Assembly: GCF_016518545.1 (NCBI RefSeq)
Contig: NZ_JACVTO010000010.1
Span: forward strand, 124,001 to 188,000
From: Pseudomonas sp. S30
GTDB lineage: Bacteria; Pseudomonadota; Gammaproteobacteria; Pseudomonadales; Pseudomonadaceae
Length of the DNA stretch: 64,000 bases
Direction: 5' to 3'
The stretch's first letter is position 1; each line of letters begins with the position of its first letter. The notes below the pieces were generated by a model. It ran no database searches. It was not told the origin of the DNA and saw only the letters and a program-made list of their open reading frames with translations. Shown here one piece after another: positions 7,316-16,815 of the stretch. The translations under genes were made by a program, and so were the position numbers.

Positions 7316-9733
7316 CTACGGCAACGCGTAGGAGATGACGTAGTCACCACGGTCAGTGGATTGGCGAGCGCCGCCGGCGGTGATCACCACGTACTGTTTG
7401 CCGGTCTTGGGCGACACGTAGGTCATTGGCCCACCCTGGCTACCCACCGGCAGCCGTGCTTTCCAGATTTCGTTGCCATTGCTGCTGTCGTAGGCGCGCA
7501 GGTAGAAATCCTGCGTACCTGCGATGAACACCAGCCCGCCCTGGGTCGACAGCGTGCCGCCGAGGGTCGGCAGACCGATCTTGATCGGCAGGTGCATGCG
7601 GATGCCCAGAGGGCCAGTGTCTTCCACCGTGCCGACCGGCACCTGCCAGGCGATCTGGCGAGTTTTCATGTCGATGGCGGTCAGCGTGCCATAGGGCGGG
7701 GCCTGGCACGGAATGCCGGCCACCGACAGGAAGCGGTTCTTGTTCACGGCATAGGGTGTGCCCTTGAGCGGTACCGCGCCCATGCCAGTGTTCAGCGATT
7801 CACCGCCGGAGGCCGCCTGGCCTTTGTTCTGCGAGGGAATCATCTGGATCCACAGGCCCAGTCGCATGTCGTTGACGAAGATGAAGCCATGCACCGGATC
7901 GGTGGACAGGCTGCCCCAGTTCATGCCGCCCAGCGAGCCGGGGAAGCTCAGCGACAGGTCGGTGCCCGGCGCCGTGTAGAGGCCGTCGTAGCGCATCTTC
8001 TTGAAGTCGATGCGGCACAGCAGCTGGTCATAGGGGGTGGCGCCCCACATGTCCGCTTCGGTCAAGGTCTGGGCGCCGATCTGCGGCATGCCGACCGACC
8101 TGGGCTGGGTCGGGGAGTAAGGCTCGTTGGGGATGTTGCTCGGCTTGACCGGGACGTCGTCGACCTGGGTCAGCGGCTTGCCGGTGGCGCGGTCCAGCAC
8201 GTAGATCTGCCCGGCCTTGGTGCCGATCACCACGGCGGGCACGGTGCTGCCGTCGTCCTTGGTGAAGTCGATCAGGCTTGGCTGCATGGGCAGATCGAAG
8301 TCCCAGAGGTCGTTGTGCACGGTCTGGTAGACCCATTTCTGGTTGCCGGTGGTGGCGTCCAGGGCCAGCACCGAGGCGCCGTAGGTGTGGTCGAGCTTGC
8401 TGCGCTCCACGCCGTAGATGTCGGTGGAGGACGAGCCCATGGGCAGGAACACCGTGTTCATCGCCGGATCGTAGGACATCGGCGCCCAGCTGTTCGGGGT
8501 GCTGCGCACGTAGGTGCTGCCGTCTGCCGGGGCCACGCGGTCCTGTGGATTGCCGGGGTCGAACGCCCAGCGCATCTGGCCGGTGATCACGTCGAAGCCG
8601 CGCAGTACGCCGCCGGGCATGTCGGTCTGGACGTTGTCGGCCACGCGACCACCCACCACCACGGTGGTGCCGGCCATCAACGGGGCCGAGGACAGTTGGT
8701 AGTAGGAGTCCGGCACATCGCCCAGGCCGGCCTTGAGGTCGACCTGGCCGTGATCGCCGAAGCCCTCGCAGAACGCACCGGTGTCGGCGTCCACCGCGAT
8801 CAGGCGGGCGTCGATGGTGTTGGTCAGCAGGCGACGCTGGCAGTTGGCGCCGGCCGGCACGCTGGCGACGGTGACCGGCGTGCTGTCAGGCTGGGTCGGC
8901 TGAGCGACCGGTGCGCTGGCATCGAAGTAAGCCATACCGCGGCAACGCTGCCAGACCTTGGACTGGGCGTTGATCTCGTTCTTCCACAGCTGCTTGCCGG
9001 TGTCGGCATCCAGTGCGATCAGGTTGTTGTGCGGGGTGCAGATGAACACCTTGTCGCCGACCTGCAGGGGGGTGAGCTGGTCTTCGGCGCCGTTACCGTC
9101 GCTGTAGGCCACGTCACCAGTGTGGTAGGTCCAGGCCACCTTGAGCTGGTCGACGTTGTTGCGGTTGATCTGATCGAGGGCTGCGAAACGGCTGCCGCCT
9201 TCGGTGTTGCCGTAGTGGGCCCAGTCCTTCTGCTCGGTGCCCGGCTTGACCGCCGTGAGTCCCGGTCCCGTGCCGGTCGGGGCGACGCTGGGGTGGGCGA
9301 CGAACATGTTGCCCGCGGCGATCACCACCGCCACGCCCAGCACGGCCGCCACGCCGAAGGCTCCGCGCCCTGGGCGAGCGCCGCTGGCGCTGACCAGCCA
9401 GGGGTAGATGAGCGCCACCACCAGACCGATCACCGCGAACATGAACAGCCGCGAGAACAGTGGCCAGAACACCAGGCCGACGTCGGCCAGTGCCCAGACG
9501 GCGGTGCCGATCAGGAACGCGGCGTACAGCCAGGCGCCACTGGGTTTGCGCCGCGCGATCAGCAGGCCGGCGAGTGCCATGAGGGCACCACCGACCAGGA
9601 AGTACCAGGAACCGCCCAGACCGACCAGCTTGATGCCGCCGGCGGCCAGGAGCAGGCCGAGCAGGGCGATGACCACGCCCAGTCCGATCACGATGAAGGT
9701 TGAGGCGCCACGGGCGCGGGGTGTGTCAGTCAT
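7316..9733 (-). CDS. gcd: Membrane-bound PQQ-dependent glucose dehydrogenase
   Basis: 805 residues, full length for the family. The N-terminal 150 or so residues hold about five membrane helices (IVIGLGVVIALLGLLLAAGG onward) that bind ubiquinone. The rest is a periplasmic eight-bladed propeller binding PQQ and Ca, with repeated tryptophan-docking elements such as ALDATTGNQKWVYQTVHNDLWDFDLP and GQIYVLDRATGKP. It oxidises glucose to gluconolactone in the periplasm and feeds electrons to ubiquinone, the main glucose entry route in P. putida and the source of gluconic acid for phosphate solubilisation. PQQ synthesis genes are not in the window. Confidence 0.95.
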   Translation of the reverse strand: MTDTPRARGASTFIVIGLGVVIALLGLLLAAGGIKLVGLGGSWYFLVGGALMALAGLLIARRKPSGAWLYAAFLIGTAVWALADVGLVFWPLFSRLFMFAVIGLVVALIYPWLVSASGARPGRGAFGVAAVLGVAVVIAAGNMFVAHPSVAPTGTGPGLTAVKPGTEQKDWAHYGNTEGGSRFAALDQINRNNVDQLKVAWTYHTGDVAYSDGNGAEDQLTPLQVGDKVFICTPHNNLIALDADTGKQLWKNEINAQSKVWQRCRGMAYFDASAPVAQPTQPDSTPVTVASVPAGANCQRRLLTNTIDARLIAVDADTGAFCEGFGDHGQVDLKAGLGDVPDSYYQLSSAPLMAGTTVVVGGRVADNVQTDMPGGVLRGFDVITGQMRWAFDPGNPQDRVAPADGSTYVRSTPNSWAPMSYDPAMNTVFLPMGSSSTDIYGVERSKLDHTYGASVLALDATTGNQKWVYQTVHNDLWDFDLPMQPSLIDFTKDDGSTVPAVVIGTKAGQIYVLDRATGKPLTQVDDVPVKPSNIPNEPYSPTQPRSVGMPQIGAQTLTEADMWGATPYDQLLCRIDFKKMRYDGLYTAPGTDLSLSFPGSLGGMNWGSLSTDPVHGFIFVNDMRLGLWIQMIPSQNKGQAASGGESLNTGMGAVPLKGTPYAVNKNRFLSVAGIPCQAPPYGTLTAIDMKTRQIAWQVPVGTVEDTGPLGIRMHLPIKIGLPTLGGTLSTQGGLVFIAGTQDFYLRAYDSSNGNEIWKARLPVGSQGGPMTYVSPKTGKQYVVITAGGARQSTDRGDYVISYALP

Positions 9734-9931
9734 GCCAGGGATCTCGCAGAGGGAATAGGCGAAGTTTAAGCCCTTAGCAAGCTAATTAACAAGTTAGTAC
9801 ATTTTACTTCGAGACAGATTGTCGCAGGTTGTCTTCAGTCGTTTTTCAGCATTAACAAGGGTAACAGCGGCGAAAACATGGCTAAGCTGTCGATATCTGT
9901 TTTATTCACTGCCTACGACCAAAGTCGAGCG

Positions 9932-10867
9932 TCACAGGTGGGCCGGGCGATCAGCGCCCTTTATCTCATGTTGCTTGCGGTAGGCGCCCGGCTGCACCCC
10001 CACCGTCTTGGCGAAAGCTCTGGTGAAGGCCGCCACCGACTGATAACCCGCCTGCGCGCCCACCTGCTCCACGGTTTCGCCGCCGCGCAATAAGCGGCAG
10101 GCATGGCGCATTCGCAGCGCCAGCAGCACGTGGCCCGGTGACTGGCCCGCCAGCTCGTTGAAGCGTTTGAAGAACGCCGAGCGGGAAAGCCCGGTGCAGG
10201 CGGCCATTCGCTCCAGGGTCCAGGCCTGGCCAGGGTCTTCGATCAGGCGTTCCAGCAGCTCGGCGAAGTTGGCCTGACGGGCCAGGGCGATGAGGCCGCC
10301 CAGCGATGCGTCGTCCTGGCCATGCTGGCGCAGCGCGTACAGGAACAGCAGGTGCGACAACCGCTCTAGCAGGGTCTGGGAGGGCGCGGGCAAGCGCCGG
10401 CATTCCTGCAGGATCAGCTCGAACAATGCCCGTGCAGCGCTGCCGGCCGGATCCTCGGCACGCAGCAGCATGCAGTCGGCCAGCCCTTCGACGATCAACG
10501 ACGACAACCCTGACTGGAACTGGAAGAAGCCGCACACCAGGCCCACGCCATCGTGCGCATCGGGGTCCAGAGCCTGCATCTCGCGTCGAGGCTGTACACA
10601 GGCTTCAGCCGCATCTGCAGCGCCGGACAGGCGATAGGGGACATCGCGCAGCAGGAACACGGCATCGCCGCTGTCCAGGCGCACAGGCTCGGGCTGTGAG
10701 TCCAGGTGCAGCCAACAGTGGCCCTGGACCACCAGGTGGAAGCTGGCGCGACCCATGCCCTGGGTGCTGGCATGCCAGCCACCGCAATAGCGGCCCACAT
10801 GGAACAGGCTGGCGTCGAATTCCAGCCCTTCTAATAACCGATCGACGAGATGGCAGGAAGAAATCAT
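9932..10867 (-). CDS. AraC-family regulator of the adjacent CMD/ABC operon
   Basis: 311 residues. The N-terminal cupin-like sensing domain occupies residues 1-190 (SFHLVVQGHCWLHL, SGDAVFLLRDVPYRL); the C-terminal double HTH covers about 200-300 (WTLERMAACTGLSRSAFFKRF, VEQVGAQAGYQSVAAFTRAFAKTVGVQPGAYR). It is divergent from the CMD-protein gene with a 101-base shared promoter region, so it most likely activates that operon. The cupin_6-type N-terminus suggests a small organic ligand. Confidence 0.82.
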   Translation of the reverse strand: MISSCHLVDRLLEGLEFDASLFHVGRYCGGWHASTQGMGRASFHLVVQGHCWLHLDSQPEPVRLDSGDAVFLLRDVPYRLSGAADAAEACVQPRREMQALDPDAHDGVGLVCGFFQFQSGLSSLIVEGLADCMLLRAEDPAGSAARALFELILQECRRLPAPSQTLLERLSHLLFLYALRQHGQDDASLGGLIALARQANFAELLERLIEDPGQAWTLERMAACTGLSRSAFFKRFNELAGQSPGHVLLALRMRHACRLLRGGETVEQVGAQAGYQSVAAFTRAFAKTVGVQPGAYRKQHEIKGADRPAHL

Positions 10868-10968
10868 CTAATGCAAGGACTCTGGAGCAAGGAAAAGCGA
10901 CTGATGAATATGGATGATGCTTCTTATAACCAAGAGACTGTAGGCACACCGTCAACGGAGAGACCTTC

Positions 10969-11529
10969 ATGTCATCGCGCATCACTCTACACACTCTGCA
11001 GAGCGCTCCGGAAGCCGCCAGGCCGTTCCTGGAAAACGCCCAGAAGAATTCCGGCTTCATTCCCAACCTGCTGGGGATCCTGGCCAATGCGCCCGCTGCG
11101 CTGGAAACCTATGTGACCGTCTCGGCGCTCAATGGCAAGTCCGAGCTGACCCTGGCCGAGCGGGAAGTGGTGCAGTTGATCGCGGCCACCCAGCACGGCT
11201 GCGACTTCTGCGTCGCCGGCCATACCGCGGTGGCCTTGAACAAGGCCCGCTTGCCGCAGGAAGTGGTCGATGCGCTGCGCGCCCGTGGCGAGCTGCCCGA
11301 CGCGCGTTACGAGGCCTTGGCCGCGTTCGCCCGCGAGGTCATCGCCACGCGCGGCAACGTCAGCGACGCGACCTACCAGGCGCTGCGCGACGCAGGCTTC
11401 AGCGAAGGCAATGCGCTGGAGGTGATTCTCGGCATCAGCCTGGCGACGCTGTGCAACTTTGCTAATGTGTTCGCCCAGACGCCGCTCAACGACGAGCTGA
11501 GCCAGTACCGCTGGCAGCCATCGGCGTGA
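10969..11529 (+). CDS. Carboxymuconolactone decarboxylase family (AhpD-like) protein
   Basis: 186 residues with two CMD-type segments. The AhpD-like redox motif is complete in HGCDFCVAGH (CxxC plus His) near residue 80, preceded by LAEREVVQLIAAT. Proteins with this motif act as peroxidases or thiol relays. First gene of an operon continuing with an acyl-CoA dehydrogenase-like flavoenzyme and a sulfonate-type ABC importer; a role in removing peroxide made by the flavoenzyme is plausible but unproven. A GGAGAG ribosome site precedes the ATG. Confidence 0.8.
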   Translation: MSSRITLHTLQSAPEAARPFLENAQKNSGFIPNLLGILANAPAALETYVTVSALNGKSELTLAEREVVQLIAATQHGCDFCVAGHTAVALNKARLPQEVVDALRARGELPDARYEALAAFAREVIATRGNVSDATYQALRDAGFSEGNALEVILGISLATLCNFANVFAQTPLNDELSQYRWQPSA

Positions 11530-11574
11530 TCAGCACCGGCGCCGCTGGGCCGGCGTCATCTAAGGAGTAGGAAC

Positions 11575-12639
11575 ATGCTTGAGAGTGCATTTCGTCACTG
11601 GCTGGATGCCAATGCCGAAGCCATCGACCAGGGTCAGTGCGATCCTCACCGGGTCCTGGCCCAGATCGCCGAATCGCGTTTGCTGCGCATCGGCATCGAG
11701 CCAGGGCTCGGTGGCTCGGGCGGCGATCTCACCGACGCGGTCGAGGCCATCGCGGCGATCGCCAGCCGTTCACTGGCTTCGGCTTTCGTCTGCTGGGGCC
11801 AGCGCGCGTTCATCGAATACCTGTTGCACAGTCCTAACCAGGCGCTACGCGAGCGGCTGCTGGCCGAGCTGCTGAGCGGCGAGCTGGCCGGGGCCACCGG
11901 GCTTTCCAATGCCATGAAGTTTCTCTCCGGTATCGAGGCCCTTCAGGTTCAGGCGCGCGCCCAGGCTGACGGCTGGGTCCTCGAGGGCCGCCTGCACTGG
12001 GTCACCAACCTGCGCCAGAGTGGTTTCGTGGTGGCGGCGGCGATCGAGGCCGAGGCGGGCCAGACGCCGTTCGTCATGGCCATTCCTTCTACCAGTGAAG
12101 GGCTGGAGCGCTCCGAGGACCTGCGCTTGATGGGCCTGCAATCGAGCAGCACGGCGGCCTTGGCCTTCCACCAGGTGGCGCTGGACCGTGGCTGGCTGCT
12201 GCACGACAACGCCCGCCAGTTCCTGCCACAGGTACGCCCGGCCTTCCTGGCGCTGCAATGCGGCATGTCCATCGGTTTGGCCCGCCGCGCCTTGGACGAG
12301 GTGCGCGAGCACCTGCTGGGACGTGGTTCGTTCCTGGACGAAGCCGAGCAGGTGCTGCGCCAGCGCTTGGAAAATACCGTCGGCGAGCTCAAGCAAGGCT
12401 TGCTCGACGGGCGTTTCCTGCAACAACCGGCCGCACTGTTCAAGCTGCGCATCACCTTGGCCGAGAGTGCGGCCGACGCGGTGCAGATGGAATTGCAGGC
12501 CAGCGGCGGCAAGGCCTACCTGACCGCTTACGGTGAAGGCTTCGCGCGGCGCTGGCGCGAATCGGCCTTCGTGCCCATCGTCACCCCGAGCCTGGTGCAA
12601 CTGCGCGCCGAATTGCAGCGCCAGGCGGCCAACGTATGA
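11575..12639 (+). CDS. Acyl-CoA dehydrogenase-fold flavoenzyme
   Basis: 354 residues, short for a true acyl-CoA dehydrogenase (about 380). N-terminal helical domain (GIEPGLGGSGGDLTDAVEAIAAIASRSLASAF), central beta domain (LHWVTNLRQSGFVVAAA), C-terminal helical bundle ending near SGGKAYLTAYGEGFARRWRES. This compact form resembles the group that includes FMN-dependent monooxygenases such as the DszC/SfnC type, which fits the adjacent importer. Substrate unknown. A ribosome site AAGGAG precedes the ATG, and the stop overlaps the ABC ATPase start. Confidence 0.75.
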   Translation: MLESAFRHWLDANAEAIDQGQCDPHRVLAQIAESRLLRIGIEPGLGGSGGDLTDAVEAIAAIASRSLASAFVCWGQRAFIEYLLHSPNQALRERLLAELLSGELAGATGLSNAMKFLSGIEALQVQARAQADGWVLEGRLHWVTNLRQSGFVVAAAIEAEAGQTPFVMAIPSTSEGLERSEDLRLMGLQSSSTAALAFHQVALDRGWLLHDNARQFLPQVRPAFLALQCGMSIGLARRALDEVREHLLGRGSFLDEAEQVLRQRLENTVGELKQGLLDGRFLQQPAALFKLRITLAESAADAVQMELQASGGKAYLTAYGEGFARRWRESAFVPIVTPSLVQLRAELQRQAANV

Positions 12640-13457
12640 CCCAGGCCCTGCTTCAGGCGCGTGCCATCAGCCTGGGCTACCCACGCGAGGGCGGTTGGCA
12701 GGCAGTGCTGGCGCAGTTCGACCTGGACCTGCAACCCGGCGAGGTGGTGACCGTGCTCGGCCCCAGTGGCGTGGGCAAGTCCAGCCTGCTGCGGGTCCTG
12801 GCCGGGTTGCAGGCACCCGCCAGCGGCAGCGTGTCGCTGCATGGCCAGGCGCTGCAGGGGCCCCACCCGCGCCTGGCAGTGGCTTTCCAGGACCCCAGCC
12901 TGCTGCCCTGGCTGAGCCTGGAGAAGAACGTCGCCTTCGGCCTGGATTTCACCCGTCAGCCCACGCTCGGCGCCGCCGAACGCCGCGCCCGCATCGACCA
13001 TGCCATCGACGCGGTAGGCCTGGGCCATGCGCGTCAGCAGTATCCCGCGCAGCTGTCCGGCGGCATGGCGCAGCGCACGGCGCTGGCCCGTTGCCTGGCG
13101 CGGCAGCCGCAGGTGTTGCTGCTCGACGAGCCGTTTGGCGCGCTCGATGAAGTGACCCGTGCCGACATGCAGCAGCTGCTGCTGCAACTGATCGCCACCC
13201 ACAACACGGCGGCGGTGCTCATCACCCACGATATCGACGAGGCGCTGCTGCTGTCCGACCGCGTGCTGCTGCTGGGCGATCGTCCAGCACGGGTGCTGGG
13301 CCAGTGGTCGATCGATCTGCCCCAGCCACGGGCGCAGCGGGTCGAGGCGCTTGGCGCGTTGCGCATCGACATCCTGAAAACCCTACGGCAGGCGAGCCGC
13401 CCCGCTGCATCCTCCCCATTCCCCCTGTCGTCGGAGTCCGTTCATGTGCATGGATGA
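12636..13457 (+). CDS. ABC transporter ATP-binding protein, nitrate/sulfonate/taurine type
   Basis: 273 residues. Walker A GPSGVGKSS near residue 46, Q-loop in AFQDPSLLPWL, signature LSGGMAQRTALAR, Walker B VLLLDEPFGALDEVTR, and H-loop in LITHDIDEALLLSDRV. It powers import together with the next two products. Start overlaps the flavoenzyme stop by four bases; its last codons overlap the binding-protein gene by 14 bases, so the four genes are tightly coupled. Confidence 0.9.
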   Translation: MTQALLQARAISLGYPREGGWQAVLAQFDLDLQPGEVVTVLGPSGVGKSSLLRVLAGLQAPASGSVSLHGQALQGPHPRLAVAFQDPSLLPWLSLEKNVAFGLDFTRQPTLGAAERRARIDHAIDAVGLGHARQQYPAQLSGGMAQRTALARCLARQPQVLLLDEPFGALDEVTRADMQQLLLQLIATHNTAAVLITHDIDEALLLSDRVLLLGDRPARVLGQWSIDLPQPRAQRVEALGALRIDILKTLRQASRPAASSPFPLSSESVHVHG

Positions 13458-14649
13458 CTGCTGCTCTTCCACTTCGCGTCGCGATTTCATCAAACTCAGC
13501 GCCATGCTCACCGCCGCCGGCGCCTTGCCGATGCTGGCGAGCCTCAAGGCGCGCGCCGCCGCCGAGCCGGACGCCCCGGTGCGTATCGGCTACCTGCCGA
13601 TCACCGACGCCACGCCGCTGCTGGTGGCGCACAACAATGGCCTGTTCGAGGCCGAGGGCATCAAGGCCGAACGGCCGGTGCTGCTGCGCAGCTGGGCGCA
13701 GGTGATCGAGGCGTTCATCTCCGGCCAGGTCAACGTGATCCACCTGCTGTCGCCGATGACGGTGTGGGCGCGCTATGGCAGCAAGGTGCCGGCCAAGGTG
13801 GTGGCCTGGAACCATGTCGGCGGCTCCGGGCTGACCGTGGCGCCGGACATCACCGACCTCAAGCAGCTCGCTGGCAAGACCGTGGCCATTCCGTTCTGGT
13901 ATTCGATCCACAACGTGGTGCTGCAGCAGATGCTCGCCGGCAGTGGCCTGAGCGCGGTGTCCAAGCCGGCCTCCGCGCCCTTGGCGGCCAACGAAGTCAA
14001 CCTGCTGGTACTGCCGCCCTCGGACATGCCGCCGGCCCTGGCGAGCAAGCGCATCGCCGGCTACATCGTCGCCGAACCCTTCAATGCCCTGGCCGAGAAC
14101 CTCAAGGTGGGACGCGTGCAGCGCTTCACCGGCGATGTCTGGCGCAACCACGCGTGCTGCGTGGTGTTCATGCACGAGCACGACCTGGAGAACCGCCCCG
14201 AGTGGTCGCAGAAAGTGGTCAACGCCATCGTCAAGGCCCAGCAGTGGACCCGCGAGCACCGCGCCGAGGCGGCTGCGCTGCTGTCCAAGGCCGGCCCCAA
14301 CAAGTACACCCCGCACGAGCCGGCGGTGCTGACCAAGGTGCTGGCGCCTCCAGAGGAGGAGCGTGCGGCCTACCTCGCCAGCGGCGCGATCACCCATCGG
14401 CAGTGGGACGAGAAGCGCATCGATTTTCAGCCGTATCCATTCCCCAGCTATACCGAGGAACTGGTCAGGCGCCTGAAGAACACCTTGATCGAAGGTGACA
14501 GCGGGTTCCTCGCCGGGCTGGATCCTGCGCACACCGCACGCGACCTGGTCGATGACCGCTTCGTGCGCCAGGCCATCGCGGCGGTCGGTGGCCCCTCGGT
14601 GTTCGGTATCGCCGACAGCTTCGAGCGCAGCGAGGAGTTCGCGGTCTGA
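13444..14649 (+). CDS. ABC transporter substrate-binding protein with Tat signal
   Basis: 401 residues. The N-terminus is unusual: three Cys in the first seven residues (MCMDDCC), then a strong Tat motif SRRDFIK and hydrophobic stretch to about residue 38. The mature part has the SsuA/NrtA-like fold (VRIGYLPITDATPLLVAHNNGLFEAEG; IPFWYSIHNVVLQQML). The Tat signal implies export of a folded, perhaps cofactor-bound protein, uncommon for this transporter class. The ligand is likely a small organic anion; nothing in the sequence fixes which. Confidence 0.85.
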   Translation: MCMDDCCSSTSRRDFIKLSAMLTAAGALPMLASLKARAAAEPDAPVRIGYLPITDATPLLVAHNNGLFEAEGIKAERPVLLRSWAQVIEAFISGQVNVIHLLSPMTVWARYGSKVPAKVVAWNHVGGSGLTVAPDITDLKQLAGKTVAIPFWYSIHNVVLQQMLAGSGLSAVSKPASAPLAANEVNLLVLPPSDMPPALASKRIAGYIVAEPFNALAENLKVGRVQRFTGDVWRNHACCVVFMHEHDLENRPEWSQKVVNAIVKAQQWTREHRAEAAALLSKAGPNKYTPHEPAVLTKVLAPPEEERAAYLASGAITHRQWDEKRIDFQPYPFPSYTEELVRRLKNTLIEGDSGFLAGLDPAHTARDLVDDRFVRQAIAAVGGPSVFGIADSFERSEEFAV

Positions 14650-15404
14650 TGCGCGGGCATGTCATCCATGCCGCCCTGGGCCTTGCCGGGTTGGCGGTGT
14701 TGCTGTTGCTGTGGTGGGCCGGGGTGCAGCTGTTCGGCGAGACAGACGGGCTGTCGGCGCGTTTCTCGCCTCAGGCCACGCTGGCCAGCCTGGTCGAGCT
14801 GCTGGCTCACGGCGAGGTCTATGGGCACATTGCGGTGAGCCTCAAGCGCATTCTCGTCGGCCTGCTGCTGGCGCTGCTGATCGGCGTGCCGCTGGGCCTG
14901 CTGGTGGGCAGCTACCGGCACCTGGAGGCGGCGACCACACCGGCGTTCCAGTTCCTGCGCATGATTTCGCCGTTGTCGTGGATGCCCGTGGTGGTGATGC
15001 TCATGGGGGTAGGGGATCAGCCGATCTACTTCCTGCTGGCCTTCGCCGCGCTGTGGCCGATTCTGCTCAACACCGCCGCCGGGGTTCGTCAGCTCGACCC
15101 GCGCTGGCTGCAGCTTTCGCGCAGCCTCAGCGCCACGCGCTGGGAAACCCTGTGCAAGGTGATCGTGCCTGGGGTCATCGGCCACGTGCTGACCGGGGTG
15201 CGCCTGGCGATCGGGATCCTGTGGATCGTGCTGGTGCCGTGCGAGATGCTTGGGGTCAGCGCGGGCCTTGGCTACTTCATTCTCGACACCCGCGACCGCC
15301 TGGCGTATTCGGAACTGATGGCCATGGTGCTGTTGATCGGCGTGCTGGGTTTTCTCCTCGACGCCCTGGCCCGCGCGCTGCATCGGCGCTGGGTGCATGC
15401 CTGA
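14649..15404 (+). CDS. ABC transporter permease, nitrate/sulfonate/taurine type
   Basis: 251 residues with six hydrophobic segments. The BPD_transp_1 coupling loop is in QLSRSLSATRWETLCKVIVPGVIGHVLTGVRLAIG, the EAA-type motif contacting the ATPase. It forms the inner-membrane channel for the importer encoded upstream; its ATG shares one base with the preceding stop (TGATG). Last gene of the operon. Confidence 0.9.
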   Translation: MRGHVIHAALGLAGLAVLLLLWWAGVQLFGETDGLSARFSPQATLASLVELLAHGEVYGHIAVSLKRILVGLLLALLIGVPLGLLVGSYRHLEAATTPAFQFLRMISPLSWMPVVVMLMGVGDQPIYFLLAFAALWPILLNTAAGVRQLDPRWLQLSRSLSATRWETLCKVIVPGVIGHVLTGVRLAIGILWIVLVPCEMLGVSAGLGYFILDTRDRLAYSELMAMVLLIGVLGFLLDALARALHRRWVHA

Positions 15405-15455
15405 GCGACGTTGCACGCTGCGCTGGCATATCTTGCGCTGCCAGGCCTTTCGGCG

Positions 15456-16718
15456 CTACACGTTGCGATGCGCAGCGAGGGAGAAGGGCGCCAGGTGCTC
15501 GGGCACTCGATCCTCGGTCACTAGCCGAGCCAGGCCTTCGCCGCTGGCACAGGCCAGGGTGAAACCCAGGGGGCCGTGGCCGACATTCAGCCACAGGTTG
15601 TCCAGCCCCGGTGCTCGGTCGATGATCGGCTTGCCCTGCGCCGTGGCCGGGCGCAGGCCCGCCCAGGCCTGCACCGGCGCCAGGTCCAGCGCGGGAAAGA
15701 CCTCGCCGACCTGACGCTTGAGCAGCGCGATGCGGCCCTGCGGTGCCTGCGCGGTGCGTGCGCCCAGGTCGACCATCGCGGCGATGCGCAGGCTGTCGCC
15801 CAGCCGCGCATAGAGGATCTTCCGGCTGGCGTCGGTGATGCTGATGCGTGGCAGGGTCACGTCGGCGCCTGGGGAAACGCTCAGGGTGTACCCGCGCAGG
15901 GGATAGAGCGGCAGGTCGATGCCCAGGGGCGCCAGCAGCTCGACGCTGGCGATGCCCGAGGCCACCACGAAGCCGTCAGCCTCCAGGCGTTGCTGGCCCA
16001 GGCGCAAGGCGGTCAGCCGGCGGCCGCGCCGGTCGAAGCCGGTGACCGTCTCGCCCAGTCTGAACTGCACGTTGTCCATGGCCTGCAAGTGCCGGGCGAG
16101 CCCTTCGCAGAACAGCCGGCAGTTGCCGACCGCATCCCCAGGCGTGAAGAGGCCCCCGGCCAATCGTTCGGCCACGTGGACCAGTGCCGGCTCCCTGGCC
16201 ACGCACTGGTCCGCGGTCAGCCGCTCGAAGCGGGCACCGAGGTGCTGCTGGCGTTCCAGCGCCCTGGCGCCAGCCTCCAGGGATGCCGCGCTGCGATGGA
16301 TGATCAGCTTGCCGCTGCGGCGCAGGTCGAAGTCCAGAGGGGTGCACTGCAGCAGTTCGGTCAGCAGGGACTGGCTGCGCATCGACAAGCCAAGCATTTC
16401 GCCGAAGGTGCGTTGCACCCTGGCCCCGGAGCAGGCACGCAGGAACGCCAGGCACCAGCGCCACTGGCGAGGGTCCAGCCGCGGCCGCACGCGCAAGGGC
16501 GCCTCGCCACTGAGCAGCCAGCGCGGCAAGTGGCCCAGCACCGAAGGGTCGGCCAACGGCGCGACATTGTTGTAGCTCAGCTGACCGCCGTTGGCGAAGC
16601 TGGTTTCCCGAGCCACGTCGCAGTGTCGCTCGACCAGGGTCACCTGCACCCCGCTGCGGGCCAGGTAGAACGCGCTCGACAGGCCGATGACGCCTGCACC
16701 TATCACCACCACATGCAT
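15456..16718 (-). CDS. FAD-dependent D-amino-acid dehydrogenase-like oxidoreductase
   Basis: 420 residues. FAD-binding GAGVIGLSSAFYLA at residues 7-20 and the DAO-family end WAGLRPATAQGKPIIDRAPGLDNLWLNVGHGPLGFTLA near the C-terminus. It resembles DadA, which deaminates D-amino acids and passes electrons to the respiratory chain. No alanine racemase gene is adjacent, so it is probably a DadA paralogue. Divergent from a LysR gene 97 bases away, the likely regulator. Confidence 0.8.
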   Translation of the reverse strand: MHVVVIGAGVIGLSSAFYLARSGVQVTLVERHCDVARETSFANGGQLSYNNVAPLADPSVLGHLPRWLLSGEAPLRVRPRLDPRQWRWCLAFLRACSGARVQRTFGEMLGLSMRSQSLLTELLQCTPLDFDLRRSGKLIIHRSAASLEAGARALERQQHLGARFERLTADQCVAREPALVHVAERLAGGLFTPGDAVGNCRLFCEGLARHLQAMDNVQFRLGETVTGFDRRGRRLTALRLGQQRLEADGFVVASGIASVELLAPLGIDLPLYPLRGYTLSVSPGADVTLPRISITDASRKILYARLGDSLRIAAMVDLGARTAQAPQGRIALLKRQVGEVFPALDLAPVQAWAGLRPATAQGKPIIDRAPGLDNLWLNVGHGPLGFTLACASGEGLARLVTEDRVPEHLAPFSLAAHRNV

Positions 16719-16815
16719 GACCCGTGCTCCTCGATGATCGCTGTGGCCGGCAGTATGGGCAGTTGCGGATCATGCCCGCCAAGGCCTATAACGGCGGTGT
16801 CCATAACCTGAGGCT

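Noticed and set aside
7361..9703. Long open frame on the plus strand opposite gcd (780 codons)
   Set aside because: High-GC mirror frame: composition is His/Gly/Val/Gln-rich without domains, and the opposite strand encodes a full, motif-complete glucose dehydrogenase.
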